DNA of 64,000 nt from Heyndrickxia acidiproducens DSM 23148. GTDB lineage: Bacteria > Bacillota > Bacilli > Bacillales > Bacillaceae_C. How positions within the stretch are numbered: the first letter of the stretch is position 1; each line of letters opens with the position of its first letter. The stretch spans positions 33,237 to 97,236 of the forward strand of contig NZ_KB893981.1 of the NCBI RefSeq assembly GCF_000374345.1. The letters run 5' to 3'. The position numbers and the translations under genes are program-made. Below the pieces are notes generated by a model that worked only from the letters and a program-made list of their open reading frames with translations, made no database searches and was not told the origin of the DNA. Below are positions 27,696-36,865 of this stretch, piece by piece.

Positions 27696-29006
27696 ATGGC
27701 AGAAACAACTTGGAAAAAATATCATTTTAAGCCTTTTATTGAAACGGCGATTGATTATAAAGGTTTCCGTGAACCAACGGAGATTCAGGAAAAATTGATT
27801 CCGCTTGTGCTAAAAGGCGAAAGCGCAATCGGCCAGTCTCAAACCGGCACAGGAAAAACGCACGCCTATATTTTGCCGATCCTCGAAAAAATCAATCCGG
27901 ACAGCCGGGAAGTCCAGGCTGTGATTACAGCCCCGACAAGGGAACTTGCCAGCCAGATCTATCATGAAATTCTCGATGTGGTGAAATGGAAAGAAGAAGG
28001 CGCAGAGATCACGGCGCGCTGTTTTATCGGCGGAACGGACAAGAAGCGTGATATTGAAAAATTAAAAAAGCAGCCCTCCATTGTTGTCGGGACACCCGGC
28101 AGGATCCATGATCTCATCAAGGAACAGGCGTTGTTTGTGCATACGGCTAAAACTTTGGTGATTGATGAAGCGGACGTAATGCTGGATATGGGTTTTATTG
28201 CGGATGTTGACCAGATTGCCGGACGGCTGCCGAAAGATTTGCAGATCCTCGTGTTTTCTGCAACCATCCCGGAGAAATTAAAACCGTTTTTAAAAAAATA
28301 TCTGGAAAATCCGAAATTTGAGCAGGTCCAGCCACGCCGGATTTCAGCTGAAAAAATCGAGCATGTCCTGGTTTCGAAGCGTTCAAGGGAAAAAATCGAT
28401 GTTTTGTATGATGTTTTAAAGGCCAGCAATCCGTATTTGGCGATTGTTTTTACCAATACAAAAGCTATGGCTGAAGAAGTGTATTCCCAGTTGAATGAAA
28501 AAGGTTTGAAAACGGCCCGGATCCATGGCGGTTTAGCGCCCCGTGAAAGGGCAAAAACGATGAAACAAATAAAAAATCTGGACTACCAGTATATTGTTGC
28601 GACGGATCTGGCAGCGCGCGGCATTGATATTGAAGGGGTCAGCCATGTGATCAACTACGAACTGCCAAAAGATTTGACTTTCTATGTGCACCGCGCCGGC
28701 AGAACTGCACGAGCCAATCTTTCAGGGGTTTGCGTGACGATTTATGAGCCAAGTGATGAACATGCCCTGGTTGAACTTGAGAAAATGGGGATCGTATTCC
28801 ACAATAAGGACCTGCGCCGCGGCGAATGGGTGGACATCCACGACCGCAACCGCCGCAAAAAACGTGTCCGCCAGGCGGATGATATTGAAAAGGCGGCAAG
28901 AAAAGCAATCGGCAGGCCGAAAAAAGTCAAACCGGGCTACAAAAAGAAAATCGAACGCCAGGTTGAAGAAGTGAAAAAACGCCATAAAAAAGCACAGAAG
29001 AAATAA
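27696..29006 (+). CDS. cshB: DEAD-box RNA helicase CshB
   Basis: ATP-dependent RNA helicase; CshB (YqfR) in B. subtilis acts in cold-shock RNA remodelling together with CspB. 436 residues with the Q motif, motif I SQTGTGKT, Ia PTRELA, Ib GTPGR, II DEAD, III SAT, V ATDLAARGID and VI HRAGRTAR, followed by a basic C-terminal tail (about 375-436) likely to bind RNA. ATG start with AAAAAGGAG upstream. nfo follows after 36 bases, forming an operon. Confidence 0.95.
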   Translation: MAETTWKKYHFKPFIETAIDYKGFREPTEIQEKLIPLVLKGESAIGQSQTGTGKTHAYILPILEKINPDSREVQAVITAPTRELASQIYHEILDVVKWKEEGAEITARCFIGGTDKKRDIEKLKKQPSIVVGTPGRIHDLIKEQALFVHTAKTLVIDEADVMLDMGFIADVDQIAGRLPKDLQILVFSATIPEKLKPFLKKYLENPKFEQVQPRRISAEKIEHVLVSKRSREKIDVLYDVLKASNPYLAIVFTNTKAMAEEVYSQLNEKGLKTARIHGGLAPRERAKTMKQIKNLDYQYIVATDLAARGIDIEGVSHVINYELPKDLTFYVHRAGRTARANLSGVCVTIYEPSDEHALVELEKMGIVFHNKDLRRGEWVDIHDRNRRKKRVRQADDIEKAARKAIGRPKKVKPGYKKKIERQVEEVKKRHKKAQKK

Positions 29007-29042
29007 AGAAAGTGTAAGTGTAATTGGAAGGGGAGAACGAAA

Positions 29043-29933
29043 ATGTTGAAAATTGGTTCGCATGTTTCCATGAGCGGGAAAAAAATGCTGCTTGCATCGA
29101 GCGAAGAAGCAGTATCATACGGCGCCAATACTTTTATGATCTATACGGGCGCCCCGCAAAATACCAGGCGGAAAAAAATCGAAAACCTGAATATTGAAGC
29201 GGGCCGCGCCCATATGAAGGAGCACGGGATAGAGGAAATCGTTGTCCATGCCCCTTATATTATCAACATCGGAAATACCGTGAATCCGGCAACTTTTGAA
29301 TTAGGGGTTAATTTTCTAAGATCGGAAATAGAGCGGACAGAAGCGATCGGAGCAAAGCAAATTGTATTGCACCCGGGCGCGCACGTGGGGCAGGGGCCGG
29401 AAAAAGGCATCCCAAAAATTATTGAAGGGCTGAATGAAGTGCTGACAGCCGGGCAAACGGTCCAGATTGCACTCGAAACCATGGCCGGAAAAGGATCAGA
29501 GTGCGGAAGATCTTTCGAGGAACTGGCAATGATTATTGAGGGCGTCAAGCAAAATGACAAGCTTTCGGTTTGCTTTGATACTTGCCATACCCATGATGCC
29601 GGCTACGACGTGAAAGACCATTTCGACGATGTACTTGAAGAGTTTGACCGGGTGATCGGCCTTGACCGTTTAAAAGTGCTGCATATTAATGACAGCAAAA
29701 ATGAACGCGGCGCAAGAAAGGACAGGCATGCCAACATCGGATTCGGCTATATTGGCTTTAAAGCATTGAACGATATTGTCCACCATCCGCAGCTGGAAGA
29801 CATTCCAAAAATATTGGAAACCCCGTACGTGGGAGAAGACAAGCAGACAAGAAAACCGCCGTACAAATTTGAAATTGAAATGCTGAGAAACGGGCAATTT
29901 GACGAAAATCTATTAGATAAGATCATGGCATAA
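29043..29933 (+). CDS. nfo: Endonuclease IV (AP endonuclease)
   Basis: Zinc-dependent apurinic/apyrimidinic endonuclease of base-excision repair. 296 residues in a TIM-barrel with the metal ligands spread through [59 protein letters not shown] and ILETP. ATG start behind GGAAGGGGAG. Corresponds to B. subtilis yqfS, which is induced in the forespore and protects spore DNA. Confidence 0.97.
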   Translation: MLKIGSHVSMSGKKMLLASSEEAVSYGANTFMIYTGAPQNTRRKKIENLNIEAGRAHMKEHGIEEIVVHAPYIINIGNTVNPATFELGVNFLRSEIERTEAIGAKQIVLHPGAHVGQGPEKGIPKIIEGLNEVLTAGQTVQIALETMAGKGSECGRSFEELAMIIEGVKQNDKLSVCFDTCHTHDAGYDVKDHFDDVLEEFDRVIGLDRLKVLHINDSKNERGARKDRHANIGFGYIGFKALNDIVHHPQLEDIPKILETPYVGEDKQTRKPPYKFEIEMLRNGQFDENLLDKIMA

Positions 29934-29950
29934 CTTGTTAATAAACGGGC

Positions 29951-30019
29951 TGCCGCCTGCAAAAAAAGCCGGGAAAATGGTTCAATGATCCCGCTTTTAT
30001 TTGCAGGCGGCATTTTTTT
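29951..30019 (+). terminator. Terminator of cshB-nfo
   Basis: Outer stem TGCCGCCTGCAA / TTGCAGGCGGCA with a second hairpin inside the loop (GCCGGGA / TCCCGC) and a seven-T tail. Confidence 0.85.
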
Positions 30020-30063
30020 GTTCTTCAGGATTTTAAACGTCCTTGTGCAAAATGAAATCTAAT

Positions 30064-30080
30064 TGTAATCTAAATGTCGA
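30064..30080 (+). promoter_or_regulatory. Candidate WalR operator before the cwlO-like gene
   Basis: TGTAAT, five bases, TGTCGA resembles the WalR direct repeat TGTWAH-N5-TGTWAH; the second half is imperfect. It lies immediately upstream of a perfect -10 box TATAAT (30091-30096) that has no good -35, fitting an activator site. B. subtilis cwlO is a WalRK target. Confidence 0.45.
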
Positions 30081-30223
30081 AGTTTGGTGCTATAATTTTA
30101 ACTATAGTAAATATTAACAGATTCCGAGCAATTTTTACATCATTGCCAGATTACGAGATTAACAGATTACAGATAGAATTTCAGATTTTTTGAAACACGA
30201 TACATAGCAATGGAGGAGTTATT

Positions 30224-31750
30224 GTGAATAAGAAGTTTTTGTCTTTGACTGTCGCAACGGTAATTGGAGCAGGCAGTACATTTATCCCATTTAGCAAAGC
30301 GTTTGCAGATAGCCGGATAAACAGCATTCAGAACCAAAAATCTCTCGTCCAATCCAGCATTTCCGGCAAACAGAGCGAAATTTCCAGAATTTTGTCTGAA
30401 CAGCAGGACATGCAAAAAGATATGCAGGCAGTTGCCGGTAAGATCAAAAAAAATAACGAACAAATCAGCGAAAAGACACAGGAAGTAAAAGAAACCAAGG
30501 CACAGGTTTCCCAGTTAAACGATAAAATCAAAGCAACGGAAAAAAGAATTCAGGAACGGGATAAAGTGTTGGAAGAACGCGCACGCAACATTCAAAAAAG
30601 CGGCGGCTCTGTCAATTATTTGGATGTTGTTCTTGAAGCAAAAAGCATCAGTGACCTCGTAAGCCGTACGGCAGCTGTTACGACTTTTGTAAATGCCGAC
30701 CGCTCGATTTTAGAGGCTCAGGAGAAAGACAAAAAGGAATTGAAGGATTCAAAGGAAACGTTAAACAAGAAACTGGGCAGCATTCAGGCAGCGCTTTCGG
30801 ATCTTCAGGATTTAAAAGAAGCCAATCAATACCAATTGGCTGACCAAAAAACCATGGCTGCAGCGATGGAAGAGCAAAAGCAGTCTATTTCCGAAAAAAT
30901 TTCTAAGCTGAAGGCACAGGCTTCGTCGTTAAATGCAGAGGAAAAGGCTGCGCTTTCACAGCTTGAAAAGGCACAGGCGGCATCCGGCAGCTCTTCAGAA
31001 ACCAAACAGGCAGCCGCCGATACGGCTTCTTCACCATCAAAATCCGACCAGACAGCCTCTGCATCCGGCAGTTCGAATGATGAGCAGGCGGCTTCCCAAA
31101 CGGATTCCGGTTCAAGCACGAATTCCGGTTCCAATTCAAGCTCAAACAATTCAAGTTCAAGCAATTCAAGTTCAAGCAATTCAAGTTCAAGCAATTCAAG
31201 CTCAAACACGAACACGGATTCAAGCAAAAGTTCAAGTCCTAACGTTAAGCGTTCAAGTTCACAAGCAGGCAGCCACCAAGCTTCATCCGCCGCGCCAGCC
31301 AGGAGTTCAAAAGCAAGCGCCACATCAGGCAGCACATCAAAGAGCGCTTCCCGTACCATTGAAGCCGCAATCAGCGCAGGTTCTTCCCTTGTCGGGCGTT
31401 CCCCGTATAAATGGGGCGGCGGAAGAAACGCAGCCGATATTGCAAACCGCCGCTTTGATTGCTCTTCATTTGTGCACTGGGCATTTGCCCAAGCCGGCGT
31501 AAACTTAGGCGGAGCAGGTGCGACAACGGATACATTGGTTGCGCTTGGAACGCCTGTCAGCCCGTCCCAGCTAAAACGGGGCGATCTGGTCTTCTTCCAT
31601 ACCTATAAGACGATCGGCCATGTCGGGATTTATTTAGGTAACGGAACCTTCCTGAATGACAACAGTTCGCACGGTGTTTCGATTGACTCCATGAATAATG
31701 TGTATTGGAAAGGCGCTTTTGAAGGCGTAGCAAGGCGCGTCATTCACTAA
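30224..31750 (+). CDS. cwlO: CwlO-type peptidoglycan DL-endopeptidase (coiled coil + NlpC/P60)
   Basis: Secreted wall hydrolase cutting D-Glu-(gamma)-mDAP bonds during cell elongation. 508 residues: signal peptide ([17 protein letters not shown]..., cleavage near AFA-DS at 29), long coiled-coil domain (about 30-250), Ser-rich linker (about 255-380) and an NlpC/P60 domain with catalytic Cys413 in RFDCSSF and His466 in GHVGIYLG; the third polar residue is probably the Asn in FLNDN. The linker contains five 15-bp tandem copies encoding NSSSS. Assignment to CwlO rather than a paralogue rests on architecture. Strong terminator downstream. Confidence 0.85.
   Translation: MNKKFLSLTVATVIGAGSTFIPFSKAFADSRINSIQNQKSLVQSSISGKQSEISRILSEQQDMQKDMQAVAGKIKKNNEQISEKTQEVKETKAQVSQLNDKIKATEKRIQERDKVLEERARNIQKSGGSVNYLDVVLEAKSISDLVSRTAAVTTFVNADRSILEAQEKDKKELKDSKETLNKKLGSIQAALSDLQDLKEANQYQLADQKTMAAAMEEQKQSISEKISKLKAQASSLNAEEKAALSQLEKAQAASGSSSETKQAAADTASSPSKSDQTASASGSSNDEQAASQTDSGSSTNSGSNSSSNNSSSSNSSSSNSSSSNSSSNTNTDSSKSSSPNVKRSSSQAGSHQASSAAPARSSKASATSGSTSKSASRTIEAAISAGSSLVGRSPYKWGGGRNAADIANRRFDCSSFVHWAFAQAGVNLGGAGATTDTLVALGTPVSPSQLKRGDLVFFHTYKTIGHVGIYLGNGTFLNDNSSHGVSIDSMNNVYWKGAFEGVARRVIH
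31133..31207 (+). repeat. Five 15-bp tandem repeats inside the cwlO-like gene
   Basis: Five consecutive copies of AATTCAAGYTCAARC (31133, 31148, 31163, 31178, 31193); the middle three are identical. In-frame (15 bp = NSSSS), so copy number can change without frameshift. Confidence 0.95.
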
Positions 31751-31767
31751 TCATTCATTGATGAGTA

Positions 31768-31809
31768 AAAAAACGGCCCAGGGGAATTTTTTCCCGCGGG
31801 CCGTTTTTT
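31768..31809. terminator. Bidirectional terminator between cwlO-like gene and yqfT
   Basis: AAAAAACGGCCC, 18-base loop, GGGCCGTTTTTT. Serves both convergent genes. Confidence 0.88.
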
Positions 31810-31826
31810 ACTGTGATGATAGATCG

Positions 31827-32081
31827 CTATTTTGCAAACATCACAAAGACACGGTTGATTTCTCTTGCAGTTTCAGGGCTTGTAAGTTTGGCGATGTCCT
31901 TGATTGCCTTGCTGCGCGCCTGATCGTCAAAGATATTCAGCTGTCTGCCGCGTACATAGTCCGCAATTTTCTCTGCTTCTTCACGGCTGACCTTTACTTT
32001 AAACTGGCGGGCATATTTGTACAGTTCATCCCCCGTAATCAAATTAATCTTATAGTTGACCATATTTTGTATCAGTTTCAC
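31827..32081 (-). CDS. yqfT: DUF2624 family protein YqfT
   Basis: Small protein of the DUF2624 family found in bacilli; function unknown. 84 residues, helical, core MVNYKINLITGDELYKYARQ and a C-terminal SPETAREINRVF. A GTG start at 32081 is chosen: GGGAGTG lies eight bases upstream, and the longer open frame would run through the znuC promoter and Zur site. Divergent from znuC, so the region between them probably carries both promoters. Confidence 0.8.
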   Translation of the reverse strand: MKLIQNMVNYKINLITGDELYKYARQFKVKVSREEAEKIADYVRGRQLNIFDDQARSKAIKDIAKLTSPETAREINRVFVMFAK

Positions 32082-32160
32082 TTTTGCATCACTCCCAATA
32101 AAAAACATATGCGTCTTCACCGGAAATGTTCCTTCATGCTTTAAACGTTTGGCGTGACAC

Positions 32161-32189
32161 TTTACAACGATAAGGTGCAAGTGTATAAT
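32161..32189 (+). promoter_or_regulatory. SigA-type promoter of znuC-znuB-zur
   Basis: TTTACA (32161-32166), 17-base spacer, TATAAT (32184-32189); the Zur-like operator starts 8 bases further on. Confidence 0.75.
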
Positions 32190-32196
32190 ATATAAA

Positions 32197-32211
32197 TCGG
32201 AATGATTCTGA
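32197..32211 (+). promoter_or_regulatory. Zur-box-like operator
   Basis: TCGGAATGATTCTGA is a 7-1-7 inverted repeat with one mismatched pair and matches the B. subtilis Zur box TCGTAATNATTACGA at 12 of 14 defined positions by eye. It covers the predicted transcription start, an expected place for zinc-dependent repression. Confidence 0.7.
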
Positions 32212-32227
32212 TTGAGGGAGAATTGAA

Positions 32228-32998
32228 ATGAGTGAGAATATAATTGAAGTGGCTGATGTTTCATTTCGGTATGACCGCGATGATGTGCTTGAACATATCA
32301 ACCTGGATGTACCAAAGGGAGCATTCCTTGGCATTGTCGGACCAAATGGCTCTGGCAAATCCACGCTTTTAAAATTAATGCTTGGCTTGTTAAAACCGCA
32401 GGCGGGTGAAATTCGTTTATTCGGCAAGCCGCTCGCCCGTTTTAAAGACTGGAGCCGGATTGGATTCGTATCGCAAAAAGCGAATTCATTCAATACGGGT
32501 TACCCGGCAACCGTTTTGGAAGTAGTTGCAAGCGGCTTGGCCACAAAGACGGGACTATTCCGGTTTATGGGCAGCGAAAGCAGGAAAGATGCTATTGAAG
32601 CGATCCGGTCAGTGGGGATGGAAGATTATTTGCACCAAAATATTGGCGAACTGTCCGGGGGCCAGCAGCAGCGCGTATTTATTGCGAGGGCGATTGTCAG
32701 CAAACCGGAAATCCTGATTCTGGATGAACCGACAGTGGGGGTTGACCATCAGCATGTCCAATCCTTTTATGAAATGATGGAGATCCTGAATCAGCAATTG
32801 GGCATCACTCTTATCCTTGTCACACATGATATTGGCGCGATCACCAGCAATGTCACGCATGTGGCCTGCCTCAATAAGCATTTATATTTTCATGGGGAGA
32901 GAGAAAAATTTGAAGAGCTTGATGATGCAGAAGTCTCTTCCTGGTACCATCATGATATCCAGTTGCTTTCGCATGAACATGAATTAGAAGGAGTTTAA
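32228..32998 (+). CDS. znuC: Zinc ABC transporter ATP-binding protein
   Basis: ATPase subunit of a metal (zinc) importer. 256 residues with Walker A GPNGSGKST, Q-loop FVSQK, ABC signature LSGGQQQR, Walker B LILDEPTVGVD and H-loop VTHD; the tail is His-rich (YHHDIQLLSHEHE), common in zinc ATPases. It is followed directly by znuB (one base gap) and zur, and preceded by a Zur-type operator, which supports zinc over manganese. No solute-binding protein gene is in the cluster. Confidence 0.93.
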   Translation: MSENIIEVADVSFRYDRDDVLEHINLDVPKGAFLGIVGPNGSGKSTLLKLMLGLLKPQAGEIRLFGKPLARFKDWSRIGFVSQKANSFNTGYPATVLEVVASGLATKTGLFRFMGSESRKDAIEAIRSVGMEDYLHQNIGELSGGQQQRVFIARAIVSKPEILILDEPTVGVDHQHVQSFYEMMEILNQQLGITLILVTHDIGAITSNVTHVACLNKHLYFHGEREKFEELDDAEVSSWYHHDIQLLSHEHELEGV

Positions 32999-32999
32999 A

Positions 33000-33863
33000 A
33001 TGATTTCAGCGTTTTTCCACTACGAATTTCTGCAAAATACTTTTATTACGGGGATGATCATCGGCATCATTGCCCCATTAATCGGCAGCTTTATTGTTGT
33101 GCGCCGTCTTTCACTGATTGCGGATGCTTTAAGCCATGTAACCTTGTCCGGCATTGCCGTGAGCCTGTTTTTAAGCAATAAAATCGCGGTTTTATCCGGG
33201 TTAAATCCTTTATATATCGGCACCGGCTTTTCGGTTCTGGGCTCGGTTTTAATTGAACGGTTAAGGAGCGTTTACCGCCATTATCAGGAATTGGCGATTC
33301 CGATTATTATGTCGGGCGGTATCGGCATCGGCTTAATCTTCATTTCGCTGGCGGGCGGCTACAATGTTGATTTAATGAACTACTTATTCGGCAGCGTCAG
33401 TGCTGTGAGCCGGACTGATTTATGGTTGATCATTGCCATCAGCATTGTTGTTTTGGCAGTCGTCATCCTGCTTTACAAGGAATTGTTTGTACTTTCTTTT
33501 GATGAAGAATTTGCAAAAGTGTCCGGCATCCCCGCAAAATCAATTCATCTGATTTTTATGGTCCTAATTGCACTGGTGATTTCAGCAGCGATGAGGATTG
33601 TCGGAATAATGCTTGTTTCAGCCTTGATTACATTGCCTGTCGCCGCCAGCATCCGCATCAGCCGCGGGTTTAAACAAATGATTTTGTTTTCGATTGTTTT
33701 TGGGGAGATCTCCGTAATGGGCGGGCTGGTCAGCGCTTTTTATTTAAATTTACCGCCGGGCGGTACAATTGTTTTGATTTCCATCATGATTTTACTTGTA
33801 TCCATTTATTTGAAACGTCTGCGGAAGCAGCGTCCGCTTTCACAAAAAAAGGGTGTGATTTGA
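33000..33863 (+). CDS. znuB: Zinc ABC transporter permease
   Basis: Membrane subunit of the ABC-3 (metal) permease family. 287 residues with about eight predicted membrane helices; family segments are FIVVRRLSLIADALSHVTLSG near the N-terminus and GIMLVSALITLPVAASI in the second half. ATG start with GAAGGAG upstream, one base after the znuC stop. The zur start abuts its stop codon, so all three genes are translated from one mRNA. Confidence 0.93.
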   Translation: MISAFFHYEFLQNTFITGMIIGIIAPLIGSFIVVRRLSLIADALSHVTLSGIAVSLFLSNKIAVLSGLNPLYIGTGFSVLGSVLIERLRSVYRHYQELAIPIIMSGGIGIGLIFISLAGGYNVDLMNYLFGSVSAVSRTDLWLIIAISIVVLAVVILLYKELFVLSFDEEFAKVSGIPAKSIHLIFMVLIALVISAAMRIVGIMLVSALITLPVAASIRISRGFKQMILFSIVFGEISVMGGLVSAFYLNLPPGGTIVLISIMILLVSIYLKRLRKQRPLSQKKGVI

Positions 33864-34289
33864 ATGCTACTGGAGGATGCAATTGAAATTTTAAAAGAAA
33901 AAGGCTATAAACATACGGGTAAACGGGAAAAGATGCTCGGGCTTTTTTCCCGCTGCAATAAGTATTTAACGGCAAAAGATGTGCTGGAATCAATGAAAGA
34001 TGATTATCCGGGCTTAAGTTTTGATACGATTTACAGGAATTTGTCGCTATTTGAAACGCTTGGTATTCTTGAAGTGACGGAATTGTCGGGTGAAAAACAT
34101 TTCCGCTTCAAATGTTCGACCGATCAACACCATCACCACTTTATTTGTTTGGCATGCGGGCAGACAAAGGAAATTCCGGAATGCCCGATGCCGATTATCG
34201 ACCGTGAACTGGAAGGCTATGCCATCACCGGCCATAAGTTTGAAGTATACGGCACATGCCCCGAATGCCTGGCACACGGGCATATTTAA
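33864..34289 (+). CDS. zur: Fur-family zinc uptake regulator Zur
   Basis: Zinc-sensing repressor. 141 residues: N-terminal winged helix (recognition region [20 protein letters not shown]) and C-terminal dimerisation domain with structural zinc cysteines C95-x-x-C98 and C132-x-x-C135 and a His-rich sensor stretch (DQHHHHF). Assignment to Zur rather than Fur or PerR rests on its place as third gene of the zinc importer operon and on the upstream operator. It would then repress its own operon. Corresponds to B. subtilis yqfV. Confidence 0.92.
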   Translation: MLLEDAIEILKEKGYKHTGKREKMLGLFSRCNKYLTAKDVLESMKDDYPGLSFDTIYRNLSLFETLGILEVTELSGEKHFRFKCSTDQHHHHFICLACGQTKEIPECPMPIIDRELEGYAITGHKFEVYGTCPECLAHGHI

Positions 34290-34320
34290 AAAATCCACAC
34301 AAAGCGTGTGGATTTTTTTT
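34290..34320. terminator. Bidirectional terminator of znuC-znuB-zur and yqfW
   Basis: AAAATCCACAC, loop AAAGC, GTGTGGATTTT with A and T runs on the two sides; it lies exactly between the convergent stop codons. Confidence 0.9.
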
Positions 34321-34906
34321 ATATTCCGGCATTGGCAGAAGCCGTTGCCCATTCCCGGATCCATTTGTTTGCTTCCTGCCAATTTTTTACCCTTACGACA
34401 TTTTCGGGAACCGTTTCCCGGTTGTAAGGCGTGTCAAAAAGGAGGACGGGAATGTTCAGTTCTTCCGCAATCGCAACTGCATTGTCATGCTTATCTTCGA
34501 GGAAAACATCCACATTATATTTTTTAGCGGTTTCCACTTTATGGTGGGTGCCGATCAATTCAATATGGTGATATTGCAGCTGCTGTTTGGAAAACCACTT
34601 TTTTGTCACGTCAAGCAAGCGGGTTGCCCGCGCGCTGATGAAGTAAAGTTCAAAAGCTTTTGCCCAATCCGTTAACACTTCTTTTGCCCCTTCGGCAATC
34701 GGCGATTTTTCATAAATCAGCGGTTCTGATTGCAGAAACCATTTGTTAAATTTTTCAGGCTGAACATCAATTACATCAGTGATTTCATATTTTGTTAAGT
34801 CTTCATATTTTAAATTCAGATGGAACGCTTTATTGATAAAAGGCAGAAGAGACTGCGGGCTGGTAACCGTCCCATCGATATCAATCCCAAAACGTTTTTT
34901 TGCCAT
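34319..34906 (-). CDS. yqfW: Putative 5'(3')-deoxyribonucleotidase (NT5C/HAD family) YqfW
   Basis: HAD-superfamily nucleotidase, predicted to dephosphorylate (deoxy)nucleoside monophosphates. 195 residues with HAD motif I GIDIDGTVTS (nucleophile Asp8), motif II FISAR and motif III/IV around VDVFLEDKHDNA. ATG start behind GGAGTTTTTGAATA. Single gene, convergent with zur. The substrate is not fixed by sequence. Confidence 0.87.
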   Translation of the reverse strand: MAKKRFGIDIDGTVTSPQSLLPFINKAFHLNLKYEDLTKYEITDVIDVQPEKFNKWFLQSEPLIYEKSPIAEGAKEVLTDWAKAFELYFISARATRLLDVTKKWFSKQQLQYHHIELIGTHHKVETAKKYNVDVFLEDKHDNAVAIAEELNIPVLLFDTPYNRETVPENVVRVKNWQEANKWIREWATASANAGI

Positions 34907-35075
34907 TATTCAAAAACTCCTTTACTCAAGTATACAAAGTGTAGCACAAAAACAGTAAAAAGGTAAAATATACGCCTGCAGCTTATGTTCCGGCAGATGC
35001 TGAAATTGCCAGCATGAAAAGCCGCATTCCGGCACAAGCTAAGCGTGCTCCTATTCTTAAAGCGGAGGGATGCAT

Positions 35076-35423
35076 GTGGACGAAGGCAACCGTAATCAAT
35101 CATTGCTGCCATATGGGGACGGTCATGAAAACGCGACACCGGATTACCGTGAAGAAACCGGAGCTGAACTATCGGCCCCGGTACGCGGTTCAAACGACAG
35201 GCAGCAGGAGGATAACGAAAGGGGAACAAGCATGTTTTACGGCTGGGCTTCCCTGATCCTCGCCGTTTTTTCCTTGTATTTCCTGCCGGTTGTATTCGGG
35301 TTGGCTGCGATCCTTTTGGGGCTTGCAGCACGCCGGAAAAACGCCGCAGCTCTTGGGGTATGGGGCATCGGAATCGGAGCAGTATCCCTGATCCTTGGGC
35401 TGTTTGTGTATCCTTTCTTTTAA
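35076..35423 (+). CDS. yqfX: DUF4190-type membrane protein YqfX
   Basis: Small membrane protein of unknown function. 115 residues: a hydrophilic N-terminal half (to about 52) rich in Asn, Asp, Gln and Arg, then two hydrophobic helices (FYGWASLILAVFSLYFLPVV, AALGVWGIGIGAVSLILGLF) separated by the basic turn AARRKNA. The pattern matches B. subtilis YqfX. A GTG at 35076 is preferred since AGCGGAGGG lies six bases upstream; the ATG at 35070 is too close to that site. Confidence 0.78.
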   Translation: MDEGNRNQSLLPYGDGHENATPDYREETGAELSAPVRGSNDRQQEDNERGTSMFYGWASLILAVFSLYFLPVVFGLAAILLGLAARRKNAAALGVWGIGIGAVSLILGLFVYPFF

Positions 35424-35491
35424 TGGTAACGCATGGAAACCGGGGAGCCGGTGCGTACTAACGATTTGCAAACAATTACAGCAGGATCAAA

Positions 35492-35523
35492 ATCACCCCC
35501 GGGCGTAAAGGTCCGGGGGTGAT
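35492..35523 (-). terminator. Terminator of ispG (leftward)
   Basis: ATCACCCCCGG / CCGGGGGTGAT, 11-bp perfect stem six bases past the ispG stop; on the minus strand it is followed by TTTTGATCC. Confidence 0.78.
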
Positions 35524-35528
35524 GGGGG

Positions 35529-36635
35529 TTATACTACCGGGTTTTGCCCGGCTTGTTTTTTGTCGTACTCTGCCACCAGTGCATTAATTTCTTTTTTCAA
35601 TTCTTCCACCATATGTTCTTCAGGGACTTTCCGCATAATTTTTCCTTTGCGGAACAAGAGGCCTTCGCCGCGTGCGCCGGCAATCCCGATATCCGCTTCT
35701 CTTGCTTCACCGGGGCCGTTTACTGCGCATCCAAGCACAGAAACTTTGATAGGCGCTTTAATGGTTTGTAAGTATGCTTCGACTTCGTTCGCAATGCTGA
35801 TCAAGTCAATCTCAATCCGGCCGCACGTCGGGCAGGAAACGAGCGTCGGGGCATTCGAGGCAAGGCCGAAGATTTTTAGAAGTTCGCGGGCGACTTTTAC
35901 TTCTTCAACGGGATCTGCACTTAAAGAGATCCGGAGCGTATTGCCAATGCCCTTGCTTAACAGCGTGCCAATCCCGGCCGCGCTTTTGATGGTGCCGGAG
36001 AAAAGCGTCCCCGATTCGGTAATGCCAAGGTGGAGCGGGTAGTCAAACGTTCTTGCCGCTTTTTCATAAGCTTCAATGGCGAGCCTGACATCTGATGCTT
36101 TCATGGAGACGATGATATCATGAAAATCAAGATCTTCTAAAATTTGGATATGGTGCAGGGCGCTTTCAACCATGCCATCCGCCGTCGGGTAACCGTATTT
36201 CTGTAAAATATGCTTTTCAAGGCTTCCGGCATTGACGCCGATGCGAATCGGAATTCCGCGTTCTTTGGCCGCTTTCACAACTGCCTCGACCTTTTCGCGC
36301 TTCCCGATATTGCCGGGATTGATTCTGATTTTATCGGCGCCGCCTTCAATCGCTTTTAATGCCAGGCGGTAATCAAAATGGATATCTGCCACAAGCGGGA
36401 TATGAATTCTTTTTTTAATTTCAGGAATCGCTTCGGCCGCACGTACATCCGGACAGGCGACACGGACAATTTGGCAGCCTGCTTCTTCCAGGCGCTCAAT
36501 CTGCCTGACCGTGGCATCGACATCATGTGTTTTCGTTGTTGTCATGCTTTGAATAAATAATTCGTTGCTTCCCCCGATTGTTAAATGACCGACCTTGACG
36601 GGGCGCGTTTTTGAACGATGTATGATTTCACCCAA
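35529..36635 (-). CDS. ispG: (E)-4-hydroxy-3-methylbut-2-enyl-diphosphate synthase IspG
   Basis: Iron-sulfur enzyme of the MEP isoprenoid pathway converting MEcPP to HMBPP, the substrate of IspH encoded about 9 kb to the left. 368 residues: TIM-barrel domain ([23 protein letters not shown]) and C-terminal cluster domain with CPTCGR and [12 protein letters not shown] (three cysteines). ATG start with AAAGGAG upstream. A promoter about 190 bases upstream leaves a long leader that contains a hairpin and an element shared with another intergenic region. Confidence 0.96.
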   Translation of the reverse strand: MGEIIHRSKTRPVKVGHLTIGGSNELFIQSMTTTKTHDVDATVRQIERLEEAGCQIVRVACPDVRAAEAIPEIKKRIHIPLVADIHFDYRLALKAIEGGADKIRINPGNIGKREKVEAVVKAAKERGIPIRIGVNAGSLEKHILQKYGYPTADGMVESALHHIQILEDLDFHDIIVSMKASDVRLAIEAYEKAARTFDYPLHLGITESGTLFSGTIKSAAGIGTLLSKGIGNTLRISLSADPVEEVKVARELLKIFGLASNAPTLVSCPTCGRIEIDLISIANEVEAYLQTIKAPIKVSVLGCAVNGPGEAREADIGIAGARGEGLLFRKGKIMRKVPEEHMVEELKKEINALVAEYDKKQAGQNPVV

Positions 36636-36786
36636 GGGTAATTCGCTCCTTTATTGAACTATCAATCTATTGAAAGATAAAGTGAAACTGCCATCAGCGG
36701 GAGTTTTCCTTCATCCCCTGCTGATTAGAAAATGAACAAAGGCCAAGAACTCAGGCGTCCTGTTGCAACGCCTCCTGCGACATGCA

Positions 36787-36813
36787 CCTTACTGCCCGTT
36801 ATGTTGGGATAAA
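36787..36813. repeat. 27-nt element, copy A (ispG leader)
   Basis: CCTTACTGCCCGTTATGTTG followed by GGATAAA; identical to 43982-44008 except one base. On the minus strand it falls within the predicted 5' leader of ispG, near hairpins AGGCGTT/AACGCCT-like and CAGCGGGAG/CTGCTG-like. Confidence 0.8.
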
Positions 36814-36827
36814 TAGTACCAGATTAT

Positions 36828-36857
36828 ATTGTATCAATTTTCAACAACACTTGACAA
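36828..36857 (-). promoter_or_regulatory. SigA-type promoter of ispG
   Basis: On the minus strand TTGTCA (36857-36852), 18-base spacer, TACAAT (36833-36828). Transcription would start about 36820. Confidence 0.6.
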
Positions 36858-36865
36858 GAAATTGC

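Noticed and set aside
31133..31207. 15-bp tandem repeats considered as CRISPR or iterons
   Set aside because: No spacers; the repeats are in frame within the wall hydrolase gene and encode NSSSS.
36636..36857. T-box or known riboswitch in the ispG leader
   Set aside because: No T-box motif (TGGNACCGCG) and no terminator/antiterminator pair; left as an unassigned structured leader.
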